In this document: positions 47,813-61,270 of the stretch, one piece after another
Layout: the number at the start of each line of letters is the position of its first letter
Numbering within the stretch: position 1 is the stretch's first letter
Assembly (NCBI GenBank): GCA_030765045.1
Contig: CM060965.1
Coordinates: 66,855,287-66,919,286, forward strand
Origin: Tenodera sinensis
Taxonomy: Eukaryota; Arthropoda; Insecta; Mantodea; Mantidae
Reading direction: 5' to 3'
Length of the DNA stretch: 64,000 nucleotides
Position numbers and translations under genes: made by a program
Notes under the pieces: generated by a model
What the model saw: only the letters and a program-made list of their open reading frames with translations
Database searches by the model: none
Told to the model about the DNA's origin: nothing

Positions 47813-49495
47813 TGTATTAACATTTAAACTGTGATTATTATCATCTATAACCATACATCTATACGTACATCTATAACTATTTAAAACATTATGAGTTTAT
47901 TTAAATATTTTATGAACGTTTTTCTTAATTTTTGGTCCTGGTCGGGTTATTTTGTTTTATTCATTCATTTTTATTAAAAGTGCATGTATTTCTCATATTG
48001 AGTAACGTAACCTTACGACTTTTCAGAATTTCCGCACAATATTTATTCTACTAAAACATGGTACTAAACTTCTCAAAAATTAGCATTCCTGTATTAGACA
48101 AAAGGGTCTTATGATTTCAGTGCAACAAAATAATTTCCTTTTTCCGACTTCAGGTCGAAGGTAAACTCTTTCTGTATTTCCCTGCATGTTGTTACCCAGT
48201 TGTTTGTATCATATAAGTAGAATAATTAATATATTGTATTCATTATGAACGTATGTATATCATCAAAAACACATAATGAAGATTCTTCTGTGTAACGAGC
48301 GGAAGAAAAGGCCAACTGATCCTAACTGCACAGAAAATAAAGGAATAAATATATCTTGCTTGCTTCTGTGTTCTCCTGAATGGTACACAAATATTGAACT
48401 TGATTCCTTTGAATAGGTATAGTATTGCCCCGCAGTAGTCTGGGTTACGCGTATAATTAAAGAATATGATGAACATTTCTCCGCGTAAACGCCTGATGTG
48501 TCTGCAACTTCTCTGCTTTATCTGTATTGCTGGGTACTCTATAAAGATATGGGTCTACTGGTTATCATATAAGAGGGGAACAGAGCCCGGATGTTTATGA
48601 TATGTCATAGTATTTGTTTGTTTGTTTTCTCATGGAAAATATAAGCGAAGCACAATTTTATCAATGGTGATTAAAATTATGCAACTCTCGTGGGTCATAT
48701 AGTCATATTTTGGCTTTTTAACTTTTTTTTTTCTTTGTCATTTTCTTGCCATTTGTCATATTATTTTCATATTATCTATAGTCATATTTTATCTTAAATT
48801 TTCCTATTTTTGTCATATTTTTTATATTTCTATTCCATTTCACCGATGTGCCTGCAGTCGTCACAAGGGCCGGTTTTTCACATCTCGTAACTCTTGTAAT
48901 ATTTCTTACAATTATCTTTCTTACAAAAGTATGTTTCCGCGAATTTGGAGGGTAAGCTATATATAATTTGCTATTATAATTCTTCTTTCCAATCGCCCAT
49001 CAAAATGTGAAATTTATTTCATTCTGTGCAGAGCTGAGGGTTAGCTCTGGATTGAGCAATTAAATAAATTTAAAATACAACAATAAAATAAACATTAAAA
49101 ATCTAGCACACTCAATAATATATAATTAAAGTATATTTTCAACGCACTCCCCAAAAACTTTAGGTAATTTTTGTGGTCATCTTTTCCGGTTGTTTTTTTT
49201 TTTTTTTTTTTTTTTTCCTCTCCCCAGTCGCAAGAGCTTGCATTTTTCTAACATTTTAAGGCCATAAACATCCGGGCCCTGAGGGAAGGAAGGAATAAGT
49301 AGGAAGTATACTCCCGAAATAAATACATAAATAAGTGAAAGAATAATAAAGAAGCCTTCAATGCTAGTTTAGCGTTAAGGTGGAACAGTGGCTAGTACGG
49401 CTGTCGCTGGCTGTGGCGGAGTTAACCGAAAAAAGGCCAAAATTAGGCAAACTCAGGTACAAAAAAGACTTGAATTTTGCTTACTGAGTTTTTAT
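47813..49495. other. Stretch without gene
   Basis: AT-rich. GTCATATTTT is loosely reiterated at 48690-48840 and a T-run of about 26 lies near 49191-49216. No gene recognised. Confidence 0.45.
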
Positions 49496-50575
49496 TACTT
49501 TCTATATTACCTACTGAGTAAGATAATACTCAGAAAATGAAGGAATAATACTCAGTAGGTATTCCACCCAAAAATTGGACATCGAGATTTCACCAAAAAT
49601 ACATGTTTTGAGGCCCCTGAATTGAAAATAAGAAAAAGTCCAATACGCGCGTATACATGCGTGTTCGTGAACAGCATAATTCAAACAAAATTGTTTCAAT
49701 AAAATCTCCTATCCTTAACCTTTACATTACCCCATAATTATCGTACGGGTTTTTGCTTCTCAAATAAGGCTCCAACGAGTTTGGTTGTTTAAACTGTCAT
49801 GTATTTCAGATATCTGCATGATAGGAAATAGTCTGAGTTCATTTCATTCAGAAGGAGCTATTTATAATGTATAAGTGGTAAATGTTAAAAGAAGACAAAA
49901 ACGTAGGTAATACATAAAAATCTGATGTGTTGCACTAACATGATTTTCTCTACACTTGTACTAACCATTCTAACAAACTCTTATTCCTATATCTCCATGT
50001 TAGTTAAGATAAACATTCGTTCAAATTATCTTATCGCTTATGTCCTTGTAGGTGCAAGGGGAATATTAGAATACAGAAGGCTTTGTGCGATAGTCAAATC
50101 TTTTAAAGCTTTGAGATTCCGTTCTCTTTGCACACGTAACATAAAAAAATGATCAACGATGACCCATTTCACCAAAGTTCTAAGTTTTCCGAAACTCACA
50201 CACATAACGAGGAATATCTCCGAAATGGTTCACCCTACAAGAAAATTTATTGAGACATAAATTGTGTATTTTAGCAAGATCTACATTTTTTGTATAGTAT
50301 GATTTGGTCTATTTCTAACGGTTTACGAGTTATGCAGAGTAAATACTACAGGGGCTATAGCCAGAAAATTCAAGATATACATTTCATTTTTTAACCGACT
50401 TTTCGTTTTTGAAATATGCTGTCCACAGACTGACAGACACACACACGGACCTTTTTCTAAAAATGCTTTTTTTGGATTCAGGGGGCCTCAAAACACATAT
50501 TTCCGGTGAAATCTCGACATCGAATTTTTGGGTGGAATACAATACTTCCCCTACTTACCAGTAGAGAAAGTAAAA
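49496..50575. mobile_element. Repeat family P, composite with long inverted arms
   Basis: The left arm (49496-about 49860, plus) and right arm (about 50150-50575, minus) both carry the family's terminal blocks, so the unit of about 1.08 kb has long imperfect terminal inverted repeats, ending TTACTTTCT...AGAAAGTAA. The left end has a local insertion with ACTCAGTAGGTATTCC. The centre holds the CCTTGTAGGTGCAAGGGG block. No transposase ORF; a non-autonomous DNA element is the best reading. Confidence 0.6.
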
Positions 50576-50848
50576 TTTGTAGATCTCTTTAAAATACAAT
50601 TTATCTAAGATGATCAGCCATTCCCGAGATATCCCTAAATATTGCTTTCAATTGTTCAATGCCTCTTTTCAAGTCCTGTTTAAGATTCATTAAAATATCG
50701 TATACTATCTGAGATGTTTACACGAGAAAGAAAATCCAAGTATATTTCGAGTTTATTGGTAGCTTGTGAAACACTCTTTATTCGGAGGGAATTTATATAC
50801 TTCTGTTTATCTGGTAAACCTTATTAAGAGATAGATAAAGAAGTACCT

Positions 50849-50879
50849 AATAATAATAATAATAATAATAATAATAGTA

Positions 50880-50951
<72 letters not shown>

Positions 50952-51255
50952 GTGATACCCCTATCGCAACAGCCAAGGCTTACCGCCCGGCTGCTGCGTC
51001 CCCCACTTCTGTCCACTACAGGCGTCATTAGTGGGTTGCAGATCTGGAGGGTAGGCAGCGCCTTGAGCCCTCTCGGTCGGTTATGCGGCCTTCGCGACCT
51101 AGGGTCGCTACTATTGGTCCCTTCGGGACCTAACGAGGCTTAGCGCACCCCTTGCCAGACCTTCCAGCTGAGGAAAAATCACCGTGCCTATACCGGAATC
51201 GAACCCGATCCTCCGCGCTAGAGGCAAGCGCACTACCACTGCACTACTCTGGGGA
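50849..51255 (-). mobile_element. SINE B, copy 3, with (ATT)n tail
   Basis: Minus-strand SINE B (50955-51255) with B box GGGTTCGATTCCGG and the GCCTCGTTAGGTCCC block. Its 3' end runs directly into about 105 bp of AAT repeats (ATT on the element strand, 50849-50953). Confidence 0.75.
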
Positions 51256-51259
51256 AAAA

Positions 51260-52785
51260 AGGCAGAACTGTTTAGAATACGTAATTTATTTTCAATAACT
51301 TTTATGATACCAGCCGTTTCCGAGTTGTTCCTGATTATTATTGGTGTGATATTTTCAAGTCACTTTCCATGTCACTTTTAAAAAGGACATGGAAAGAGTA
51401 TGGAGTATGGAATGTCAAGGTCGATTCTAAATGTGACTATCAATTCAGTGTTTTTACAAGGTTAGTGTTTATAATATAAAAATGAACAAAACAATTAATG
51501 GATAGAGGAAATCATCTTAATCTTAATCATATTTTACACTGCATTCTATCCAAGCAGTAGCTTTGTACTCTGTCATCGTTTTGAAATTAACGAGTGAACT
51601 CCCTCGTTTAGAAAGGAATGAGTAATGTGTTGTTTACAAAACACAGAATAGTGCAGGATAGGTATCAGAAGCTACAACATTTGGAACAGCGTTTTTGAAC
51701 TATAGCTGGTAAATCCGATATTCGTGTTCTTTGCTCGCACATTGCATACAACAGCATATTAGGAAGGGGACAAAGGTCGCGTGATAACTTCTATGTAGGT
51801 TAAGACTGCCCATACCCATTTTACCACGTAATTGAGGAAATAGGTCAATTCGCGACTGAAAGCTCACCCCTTCTGCATGAATCTAAGCTTTCGCGTTTAG
51901 AGTTGGTAGTTGCTGCATTGGAGGAGTTAAGTTGTTAAGTATGTGGTACACACACGCGCGCGCGCGTCACCTACACCGAGGAAAAAATATTCCTTAAATA
52001 ACATTATAGATCTGTTGTATCCTGGCAAAAGGCAACTATTTTTAATATCGACCACAAAAATTATGTTGAGTTTTAGTCTATGTTAAGAAAATTAGTCTCT
52101 AATTACAGCGCTGCCGAAGTCCCATCGTCCGTATCACCACCAAAACAGAGTCTATAGTGTTACGAATGCCCCCTATCCGTAATCACATATGTAGCCTAAT
52201 GGTACTCTTATCCGCGTCAAATCTCCTGCATATGTCAGTAGCCAATAGCAGCGCGCTAGAATGTAGCCATATCGTGTGCTTGTGCGTGAAAGAGATAGAC
52301 ATAGTAGCACGCGCGCAGCATAAGAATAGCGTTTCGCTGTGTGTTTTAGAAAGTGGAACCGTAGATCAAAACTTAAGTAAAATTTGACTAATAAGTTAAA
52401 CGAAATAAATGAAATGGATTGATTTATTCTACACGCTGCAGCAGTTAACTTTTAGCACTTTTTAAAATCAAGCTTGTACCTTTCTTCGTCATTTGAGCTC
52501 CTTTTAAAAAACTCACACTCTATAAACAACTTGTCCTGCTTGACTTCGTGAAACATTGTAGGTATTTTTTCTTCTTCTATCACTAACACACCACTTGCTT
52601 TACTTAGCGGTATGTTACAAGCTTCTACAAATTGATAGAACTGCACATTATCTACCTGTTCAGTCCCTGGTCAGAGTAATTAGGGGTGTATTAGGAGAAA
52701 GGGTACAGTTATTCACAAAGGTTATTCACACCTCAATGCGAGTAGGCAATAGAAGACTCTTTTTGCTTCCAACGTAATCCAACGC
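51260..52785. other. Stretch without gene; Z-DNA-prone tract
   Basis: ACACACACGCGCGCGCGCG at about 51949-51966 is an alternating purine-pyrimidine run. ORFs of 60-76 codons near 52157-52777 show no motif. Confidence 0.4.
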
Positions 52786-52789
52786 GCGT

Positions 52790-53060
52790 GATCTCTGGGA
52801 AAAACGGATGTCGGGGAGACACGAAGGGGGACCAGATCCGGACGACGATGTGTGCTAGCAAAGACGGCGCCCTAACGTTTCCAAAATGGCACAAATTCTT
52901 ACACCACCTAGCTTTGACTAAGCCACTCGCAAACCAGGGATGCCATGATAATAGAGAATCGGGGCCCACGATTCGCTACCGTCCCGGAAAAACCAGGGGG
53001 GGGGGGGGGGGGGCGCAGCATGGCCAGAGTTGGCGGCCGACAGGAATCAAACCCGAGCCT
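52790..53060 (+). repeat. Possible relative of repeat G
   Basis: GAAGGGGGACCAGATCCGG with GTGTGCTAGCAAAGACGG resembles 13575-13620 (GAAGGGGACCAGATCTAC, GTGCACTATCAAGAAAAG). A run of 17 G lies at 52997-53013. The relation is weak. Confidence 0.3.
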
Positions 53061-53280
53061 CATATGTGTTACCGCGAAGGAAGCTATCGCGCTCAGTTTG
53101 TAGTAAAGTTGGCGGTGACTATTCCTGGTTCCAGTAAAACCTATCTGAAGATGTTTTACTAGCAAATGTTTGCCAGCATCAACAGTGCCGTAATACAAAA
53201 TGTTTAGGAAATGGTAATGTGCAAAACAGTATCCCTATATACTTCAAAGTTTGAAAACATTGTTCTAGTATATCTAATAA

Positions 53281-53575
53281 TGGCCACCTCGGTAGCGCCA
53301 CCTCCACCTGCCTCCGGTGCGGAAGAACCGGGTTCGGTTCCCACTACCGGCGTGGGGATTTTCCTCCGCTGGGAGGTCTGGCAGGGGGTGCAGTTAGCCT
53401 CGTTAGGTCCCGAGGGACCAACTGAGGAGCTACTTGATTGAAAAGTAACGGTCCCTGGTTGCGTATATCGCATAATCGGCCGGGAGGTACCCCACTCATG
53501 CCTGTGATATGCAGAGGTCCCCAGACACAGCGGCTTTGGCACGGATGGGCTAATGTGCCACGAGGTTACGCTTTT
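53281..53575 (+). mobile_element. SINE B, copy 4
   Basis: B box GGGTTCGGTTCCCACTACC, then GTGGGGATTTTCCTCCGCTG, GCCTCGTTAGGTCCCGAGGG, TTGAAAAGTAACGG, in the order of the 24925 copy. Confidence 0.75.
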
Positions 53576-53579
53576 TATA

Positions 53580-56465
53580 TCTAAAAATAATGTCCCCCAC
53601 CATGGTGGTGCATCCCCAGTTTAGCAACACTGTTGTACATGTTATTATTATAGTTATTACTTTTTATAACTGGGATTATATAGGTGAATTTTGACTGAAA
53701 GATGACAGTCGCGAGAGACTAATTGAATTACTGAAGCGCTTCTGGACATAATTAGCTCGTCATCCTCTAACACAACAGCAGATAATTAGCATTTGATACG
53801 TATACATGCGTTGTGCGAACGTAATTTCAGAGGTAATTATATTTGCGAACGTTATTCAGCATTTTTAACTGCGATCCTGCATCCCTATATGTTTTCTCCG
53901 TTAGATGTTGCGCCCCCCTTTGGGCTTTGACTGTAAAAGGGAAACACGATGCGAGGGAAAAAAGTAGGCTTCAAAGGAGCTTTATGAGTCCATACATATA
54001 AAATGCAGTTTTTCGCTTTCATAATATTACAGATCAAACCAAATAGGAACATGTTATAGAAACTGTAAGCAAGGAAAACTATAACCTATATAGGAATAAA
54101 CTCGAAAAACTAAAAGTGAAATGATCTTTTCAAGAGATCGTATTTTCATATCGCTGAACCGGCCATGTCCACATTGGATATAAGAACGAAAGCTACACCT
54201 ACGTTTTAAAATAATTATGAATGAGACGTATAAACAAGTAAATTATGAAACAAAAACCACCGTGGAAAAAACCGCTCCACTAAGGCCATCTGGTTAAGCT
54301 ATTAAGAGCACCATCCACTTCTTATCATACAACATCTTCTCTTAATTTAGCATTTAAAGTAATCTTGACTAAATGAAATATAATAAATGATACGACTTTC
54401 TCTAAGCATTATCATTTCATGCGATTCTGCGCTTTATTCAGCTAATGCAATGTGTTGTATTTTTGTCGCTTTCGGTGATCGTTATATACATAACATTTTA
54501 TGAGTATTCTGTAGAAAATTATGTGAATAATAAATGATCTTGATAATAGCTCTATAAAAAGTATTCAGCCCTTTTGTTATGATGTCTGCTCTAGAATTCG
54601 TGAACGCTGTACAATTCGTGTTTTGCAGTTATTAAATATAAGTAGATTGATAATACTATCCTCTGTGTACGTTTCTGTTAGCCTGGAGAAGGCTATGCTG
54701 TTTCTGCGACCATGTTACTAACTTTCAGGAACGTTGCAAAATGGTAAATGGACCCATTTAAGATAAGGAACTCCAGTTCAGAAATGTGTCCGTTGCGAGT
54801 TAATACACAAAACTGTTTGTACTTTGTAGGTTCCCGTGTACATTAGAAGGGCTAACAAAATTGATCCACTGATTCAAAAGGTGGCGTGATGTGTTTACGT
54901 TTTGCAGCGTTAGTTGTCAGCGTATTTAAATGAAATTGAAGGGTACACCAGTACATGTTACAAAACCTAATAAGATTAAGCTTCTGGCGAAGCATCATGG
55001 AAACAAGGGGCGGTTCCCAGTGAAGGACTTTTTGAAATGGGAATTGAAATTATATCTTCAAATACAATGTAACACAATGGAAGGTTGCAGTCTAATGACG
55101 AACATTTACGAAACAAAGAGTTATGAGGGTAAGTTTATTTCTTCGGTCACAAAAGTACATGCAGTTAAAACAATTTGCACACTTAGGAATTAATGACTAA
55201 ATTAACAATATTCCTACAGATCATTCGCCTGTGCCGAGCTGGAAGAAAATTTATGCATTAATTTTAAATATATTATTTATAATTGGAAGTTGAGAAAAGC
55301 ACCGTTGACTTTATTACATGTTTGGTTTTGTGACTCAGAAACTTCCTCTGGTAGCTCACACAGTTGGAATATTAGGTAATGAAAAGCCAAAGAAATATTG
55401 TTTTACGCCATTAACTTCACGCACAATTCTTAGAATTTTTTGTTATAGGGAATTTGATACAAATGAAATAAATTAGTGAACAATAATAATACAATACTAT
55501 TTAAGGTAAATGAACAAATGTCAATAACCAGAGAATTGAATGCACTTGCACGTTGGCACGGTTCTGTCCACATTTATAATTCATGGATTTAAGTCGTTGC
55601 ACAAATACTGTTCATACATTGGAGGCGAGAGTGTGGTTTCGCACAGATGTGACTTGTGTTCAAGTAAAAGCATAAGAAAAGGGAAGAATTTCCCTCAGAT
55701 ATCAACCCGCTTAGTTTTCCACTTGTCAAGAGCTCCTTACTATTTAATGTGGGTCATACTAAGGTGAAGTAACCTCTGTCCCATCTCTGATTCAACAGAC
55801 ACACTCTTATCCTGTTTCTGAGGTGCGGAAACAGTGTCTTTTGCCTTGATGTAACCCGGAAGATCTACTTCTAATCTTGATTAGCTTGAGTTGTCTGTAT
55901 ATATCCAATGACATATGTTGACTAACCCAGTCAAGAGATTCTGAGCTCATTTGAGTATTAACTTGACTCATTTCATTCATTACCTCCTCAGATGATTTGT
56001 AAAAAAGTTAAAACCTTCCTACTGAGGGGAGATGCACTGCGAGCGAGTAATCATCGGGATCCAAAAATAGCAGCGCATAGCTATATGACAATGTAGAGCT
56101 GGTTCTAGAAGTAGGTTTGTAAACTGTTGCTGTGTATGTTGTGGGTACTACGTGGCTTCCTCTAGCAACACCACGTGGCCTAGAACGTGGCAATTCTTTG
56201 CACGATGTGTGAAGCCTTAAGAAGTGATGAAGGGAAGGGAGGGTGTGTTGCAATCAGCTGAACCCAAAGCTACACGTGTTCACACTTCGCTAGGTTAATC
56301 TCATTATAAGAGGGATGTAATTGTTAGGTGTACGCTTCCAACAGCTTGATGCGGAAGTAGTACGGCCTTGTTAGCACTGAACTGGAACAAGGGATCAAGA
56401 GGTTCCTCACACTTTAAAGAGACCGAAGGGAATGTTAAATGTTTACGAAGGCTTCCACGACCGAT
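53580..56465. other. Long stretch without recognisable gene
   Basis: AT-rich. An 87-codon ATG ORF at 54930-55193 and others are not supported by motifs or by a splice-consistent context. Confidence 0.45.
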
Positions 56466-56470
56466 ATCCA

Positions 56471-56653
56471 TTATTTTTCTTGAGTTTTACGGTGTAGGCA
56501 GCGTCATTTAGGCGTTGGCAGGCGACGTTTCGCAGGTCATGTACAGCTATTTTTTTCGTACATAGCCAAAGAAGAAGCAGGCCACATGACGTGCAGTCAA
56601 CGACAGTCAAGGTCTATATGACGCGGCCTACACCGGAAAACCCAAGAAAAATA
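56471..56653. mobile_element. Foldback/MITE element, about 183 bp
   Basis: Inverted arms of about 41 bp: left TTTTTCTTGAGTTTTACGG then TGTAGGCAGCGTCATTTAG (56473-56511), right the reverse complement of TTTTTCTTGGGTTTTCCGG then TGTAGGCCGCGTCATATAG. Inside, GTCATGTAC and a reversed GTACATAG/CATGAC give a second stem. Non-coding. Confidence 0.7.
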
Positions 56654-56654
56654 T

Positions 56655-57475
56655 TGAAGGAAATGTTGTCATATTGGAATTAAAACATATGGTCACCAGG
56701 TCGTTTAAGTTGATTCTAATAATATAATAAGTGAAATAGAGATAAAATATGAATTACTTTTCCGTTCATCGATGGGCGCTGTTTCTGCCGTCTTACCAAT
56801 AAACGATTAAAGTGTCCCTTTTTTGGTTTATAATTCTATTTGGAAATTCCATCATTCATTATCATAGCTGGGACTCCTAACTTACAGAATTCATCAATTA
56901 CAATATTTTTCCGTGCACGATGTGATTTGTAATCTCTCAGAATTTTGATAAATAGACTACAGAGCCATGCTCCACTCTCGAAATGCTGATCCACTGAAAT
57001 GATGAAATATGTGTATAGATGACAGTCACAAATTCCACACTTTTACAGAAGTTGTTGAAGGTTTGGAAGTTGTTAACATCAGGTTTTTTAAGCATTAACA
57101 TTCCTCTTTAATAGCATCTATATTTAAGGTGTGTGTGGGACGGGGGACGGGGGGGGGGGTGACATTTCAAAAACCAATCAACATATTTTGATAATTATTT
57201 TATTAATTGAAACAGTCAATTCGTTTTGACGGACCTGGGGTTATGAAAATCCAAATTTCATTTCATAAAATAGTAACATTAAAATGATTTACAAAGCCGT
57301 TGTATTTGTATATAATACACTGGAGTTATTTATAACATGCTTGTGAAGAAGACCTTGACTTTTAGTTAAGAATGCCATGCAGTAGATAATAGGAGTAGTC
57401 ACTCCCCAGGATATGAGTCATTCTACGTCAAATCGCACAAAATTTGATGAAAATTGACCTCGACCGCTTCGATTT
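56655..57475. other. Stretch without recognisable gene
   Basis: AT-rich; a G-rich tract (GGGACGGGGGACGGGGGGGG) lies at 57137-57160. Nothing else recognised. Confidence 0.45.
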
Positions 57476-57476
57476 C

Positions 57477-57877
<401 letters not shown>

Positions 57878-57984
57878 TTGTGCACTTCATTTTCGCCGCT
57901 GAGCTGATACGAAGCATCAAATAGCCGAGGAAAAGTAAAACAAAAATAATTCAGATCTCGCATACAGATACGCAAGAGGGAGAG

Positions 57985-58230
57985 AGAGAGAGAGAGAGTC
58001 AAATACCAACATAATAAATTACCCACACAATAGATCTACAACTTTGTAATAGTTTTGAAATTCCTTTCATCTCTTACGGGTTACCTGTTATAGAAAAGCC
58101 ATCCAGAAGGAAGAGGACTTCTGACGATATTCCCAGAAAATTCAGATGTGGATTTTATTTTTCATTAAATTATCCTAAACATATGGTATTTTAATAAAAT
58201 CGTTAGAACCATTTTAGATCAACCAACCAC
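57985..58230 (-). repeat. Repeat family P internal fragment
   Basis: Reverse copy with AGATCTACAA, CAGAAAATTCAGAT, CATATGGTATTTTAATAAAA and TCGTTAGAACCATTTT, matching the middle of copy 4. A (GA)n tract at 57975-57997 precedes it. 58235-58850 has nothing recognisable. Confidence 0.55.
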
Positions 58231-58851
58231 TTAATAAAATGGTGAAAATATGAAGTTTTTAAAATGGTGCGGCGCATGCTTCACACCTCACTGAGGATAT
58301 ACCATCCTGTGACAGGCCTGCTTGCTGCCTAAATTAAATTCAGCTCATCTCGTAAATATTAATTTGATGTCGTGTTTTTTCTGATTCAGAGGGGCATCCC
58401 CTTCCCCTCCATGCGTTTTAATATATTTTACGATGAGCTCTCATGACATGGCACAGACTGTTTAGAGGTTTTACGTACTATGAGTCATGGGAAAGGATTG
58501 TTGGAGGAATTTATGAATGCTGCATCGATGTCACTTGCAATGCTATTACTTGTGATTTATGGGCAAACGTCCTCTTAATGCGAAATTCACTTTTCTTCAA
58601 GCGCTCTGGCGTATTGTCCCCGAGTCTTCCAATGTACTATATTTTTCTGTTCTTTTCCTTTCAAGTGGGTGAATAAAGCACGCTTGTTGGAAGATGCTGT
58701 GTATATTCTTGTTGTGTAAAAGAACGAATATAAGGAAAAGAAATTATTTTTATTATTCCTAAAAATTTAGAATATATACGTGTTTACTTGTATTATTTCA
58801 ATGATTGAAATGAAATTAAATGAAAGTTACAAGTTAAAAAGGCTGGTTCCG

Positions 58852-59005
58852 TGGCTCAGTCGGTAATCTACGTGCTGTGCAATGGATCCCGGGTTCGATT
58901 AACGGCTGGAAGGGTGTGAATTTTTCTTCCATTAGGATTATTCACCCATCCTCTCTAGAGTCTGGAAGTATGAATGGCAATGTCTGTGTGAATTTAATGT
59001 AATAA
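58852..59005 (+). mobile_element. tRNA-like SINE, family E
   Basis: A box CCGTGGCTCAGTCGGTAAT (58848-58866 region) and B box GGGTTCGATTA (58890-58900) at tRNA-like spacing; the unit continues through TTATTCACCC to an ATGTAATAAATTTAAAAATG tail. Single copy in the window. It lacks an intact acceptor stem, so it is not called a tRNA gene. Confidence 0.55.
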
Positions 59006-59742
59006 ATTTAAAAATGTAAGAAAAACCCAAAGTTCAAAACCACCGTGAGCACCATTGTTGTAGAGCAATTGTTCCAAGGGGTTAAAAGTCGCCGATATGA
59101 CCTATGTTAAATTAACCTTAAAAATGTTAAAGCGTTACAACATTGTTTGAATTAGAACATGCCGAATTATTATTTTTACAATTTTAAAAATAAGTGTTAT
59201 ATAACGGTGAGGTTAAAATGAGCTCATTTCAGATTGAATTAAAAAGCGGAGTTCTTGTGACCCTAGAGGTTGTATACTGCTACCAGAATTACTGTAAACA
59301 CTGGAACTATTTATTTATTAGAAATTGTTATATATACTATACATTTATGTTATAATACTGTCCCTGAATGAGCTAATCTCGAATTGTTTGTACATAGTTA
59401 CTGGATATACTGAAATCGTACTGGAATTTGTAGTTTCATGCTTAAAGAAAACAGATTTATCAACCAGCTGTAAGTGCTGTGCTTTGGTGTTCATTTCAGA
59501 AGGATGTGTTTAAAGCATATATGTTAAAATATGTAATATGTTAAAACATAAAACCATATATGTTAAAACAACAAAAGCAATGCAAAAGTTATAAACTGCA
59601 ACTTGTTTCATTGCGCACCATAGTAGACATGCAATGAATAATTTTCTTTGTGCTCCACCACGCCATGATGTACAAAAAGAACAATGTCAATAACTGAGTA
59701 TAACATGTAATTGATCTGTATATGGCCAATTGGCTGCAATAC

Positions 59743-59957
<215 letters not shown>

Positions 59958-60124
59958 CCACATCTTCATAACGATACTGCTGTCCACCAATCAAATGATC
60001 CGTGTGTGGCAATGAATACTTTGCCGTCTGTGTACATTTCCACACAGCTGAAAGCGAAAGTATAAAATATCATATGTTCAATTGAATAGCAACTAGTTCG
60101 AGTTTAGAAATTAGTCTTAATATT

Positions 60125-60425
60125 GTAAGTAACATTTTAATACATTCAATTTGTCTTCTCGTTTTTGAAGGTCTACCTTTTTAAAGGTTATAGCATTATA
60201 TACACTATCATTGTGGTAAGTTCAACATAACAATATCAATAATTTCGCAGTTGAAGGTGCAATATTGTTTCGCGTATGTACAATCGAATGACAAATACTT
60301 GATTAAATTGTCGGACATCAGTGACAGTAACACTTTATAAATGTTGTCAACTTAGATACAATGTGGAGCAAAATAGTCGTATGAAGCATGAGTATAATGT
60401 CAATTATGCACTCGTCGCATAATAT
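60125..60425 (+). repeat. Dispersed repeat family I, copy 2
   Basis: Collinear with 23680-23990 (ATTCAATTTGTCTTCTCG, GTTATAGCAT, TGTACAATCGAATGACAAAT, TCGGACATCAGTGACA). Non-coding; 60430-60915 holds nothing else. Confidence 0.6.
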
Positions 60426-60919
60426 ACAATATCAGTACTATTATACCATTAAAAGGAGCTTTATATTTTTTATTATTTCAACGATGCAATTCAGAAATGT
60501 ATTATAAAACGTTACTTTTACAACTTCAGCTTAAAAAAAGCATCTTTTTCGTCATCATTTCAGCTTCAAGATGAACCAAAAACTCTTGCCAACACGCAGG
60601 TTAAACCAAGTTAAATAATGCTGCCATCTTACAGCACGTTCCACAACTCTATTCAAGTGGTCTATGGCTAAAAAATATTTTCGTTATTTCTTTATTTACT
60701 ATTGGTGGTGTATTATTGCACCAGTTTTCTTGGTTTGTTTTAATATAGAGCAAAAACATTCAATTCATTTGTAATCGTTGCATAACGCCACTTAGCGTGC
60801 TTCCAGCTATACTTGGAAATCTCATTCCGGCTGAACCGCCCGCATAGTTGGCTTGATAGACGATGTAAATGTGCAATAATTTTTCTGTACCTTTGTGTTT
60901 ATATTTCATTTACTCTAGA

Positions 60920-61270
60920 ACGGCTCTTCGGGTTACGGTATTATGGCGCCGGCCACGGCCTACAACAAAGGACGGTCGGATTCTAGCTACGCCACCACTC
61001 ACACGAGCAAACACGTGACAACAATCAGACTGGCAGAACCAAAAGGGATTTTCTACATTATTCGAGAACTATCTGGAGGCCGGCGTGTTTGTAGAAGTTC
61101 CAGAAAAGGTGAAACTTGAGATAGGTCCATGTTACGTTATCCTTGCTGTATAAGGAGACAAGAGAAGACAACACGATTACGTGTAATATCACGAAAGATT
61201 GTAGACTGTGTTAACGTCAGTAACACAGCTGTGGCTGTGCAAAAGTCTTAGAAGAAAATAAAGTGAGAAA
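60920..61270 (+). mobile_element. LTR-like region with HSE and TATA
   Basis: A GC-richer island with heat-shock pentamers TTC-GAA-ATC-GAG at 61061-61078, a TTC-GAA pair at 61098-61105, TATAAG at 61149-61154 and AATAAA at about 61257-61262. The layout resembles LTR 2 at 37129 but in plus orientation. No terminal TG...CA pair or target duplication could be fixed, so it may be a truncated LTR or unrelated promoter-like sequence. Confidence 0.35.

Noticed and set aside
54930..55193. 87-codon ORF as a small gene
   Set aside because: No recognised motif, no homologue in the window, composition like the neighbouring non-coding DNA.
58848..58920. Functional tRNA gene
   Set aside because: A and B boxes are present but acceptor and anticodon stems do not pair convincingly; a SINE tail follows.
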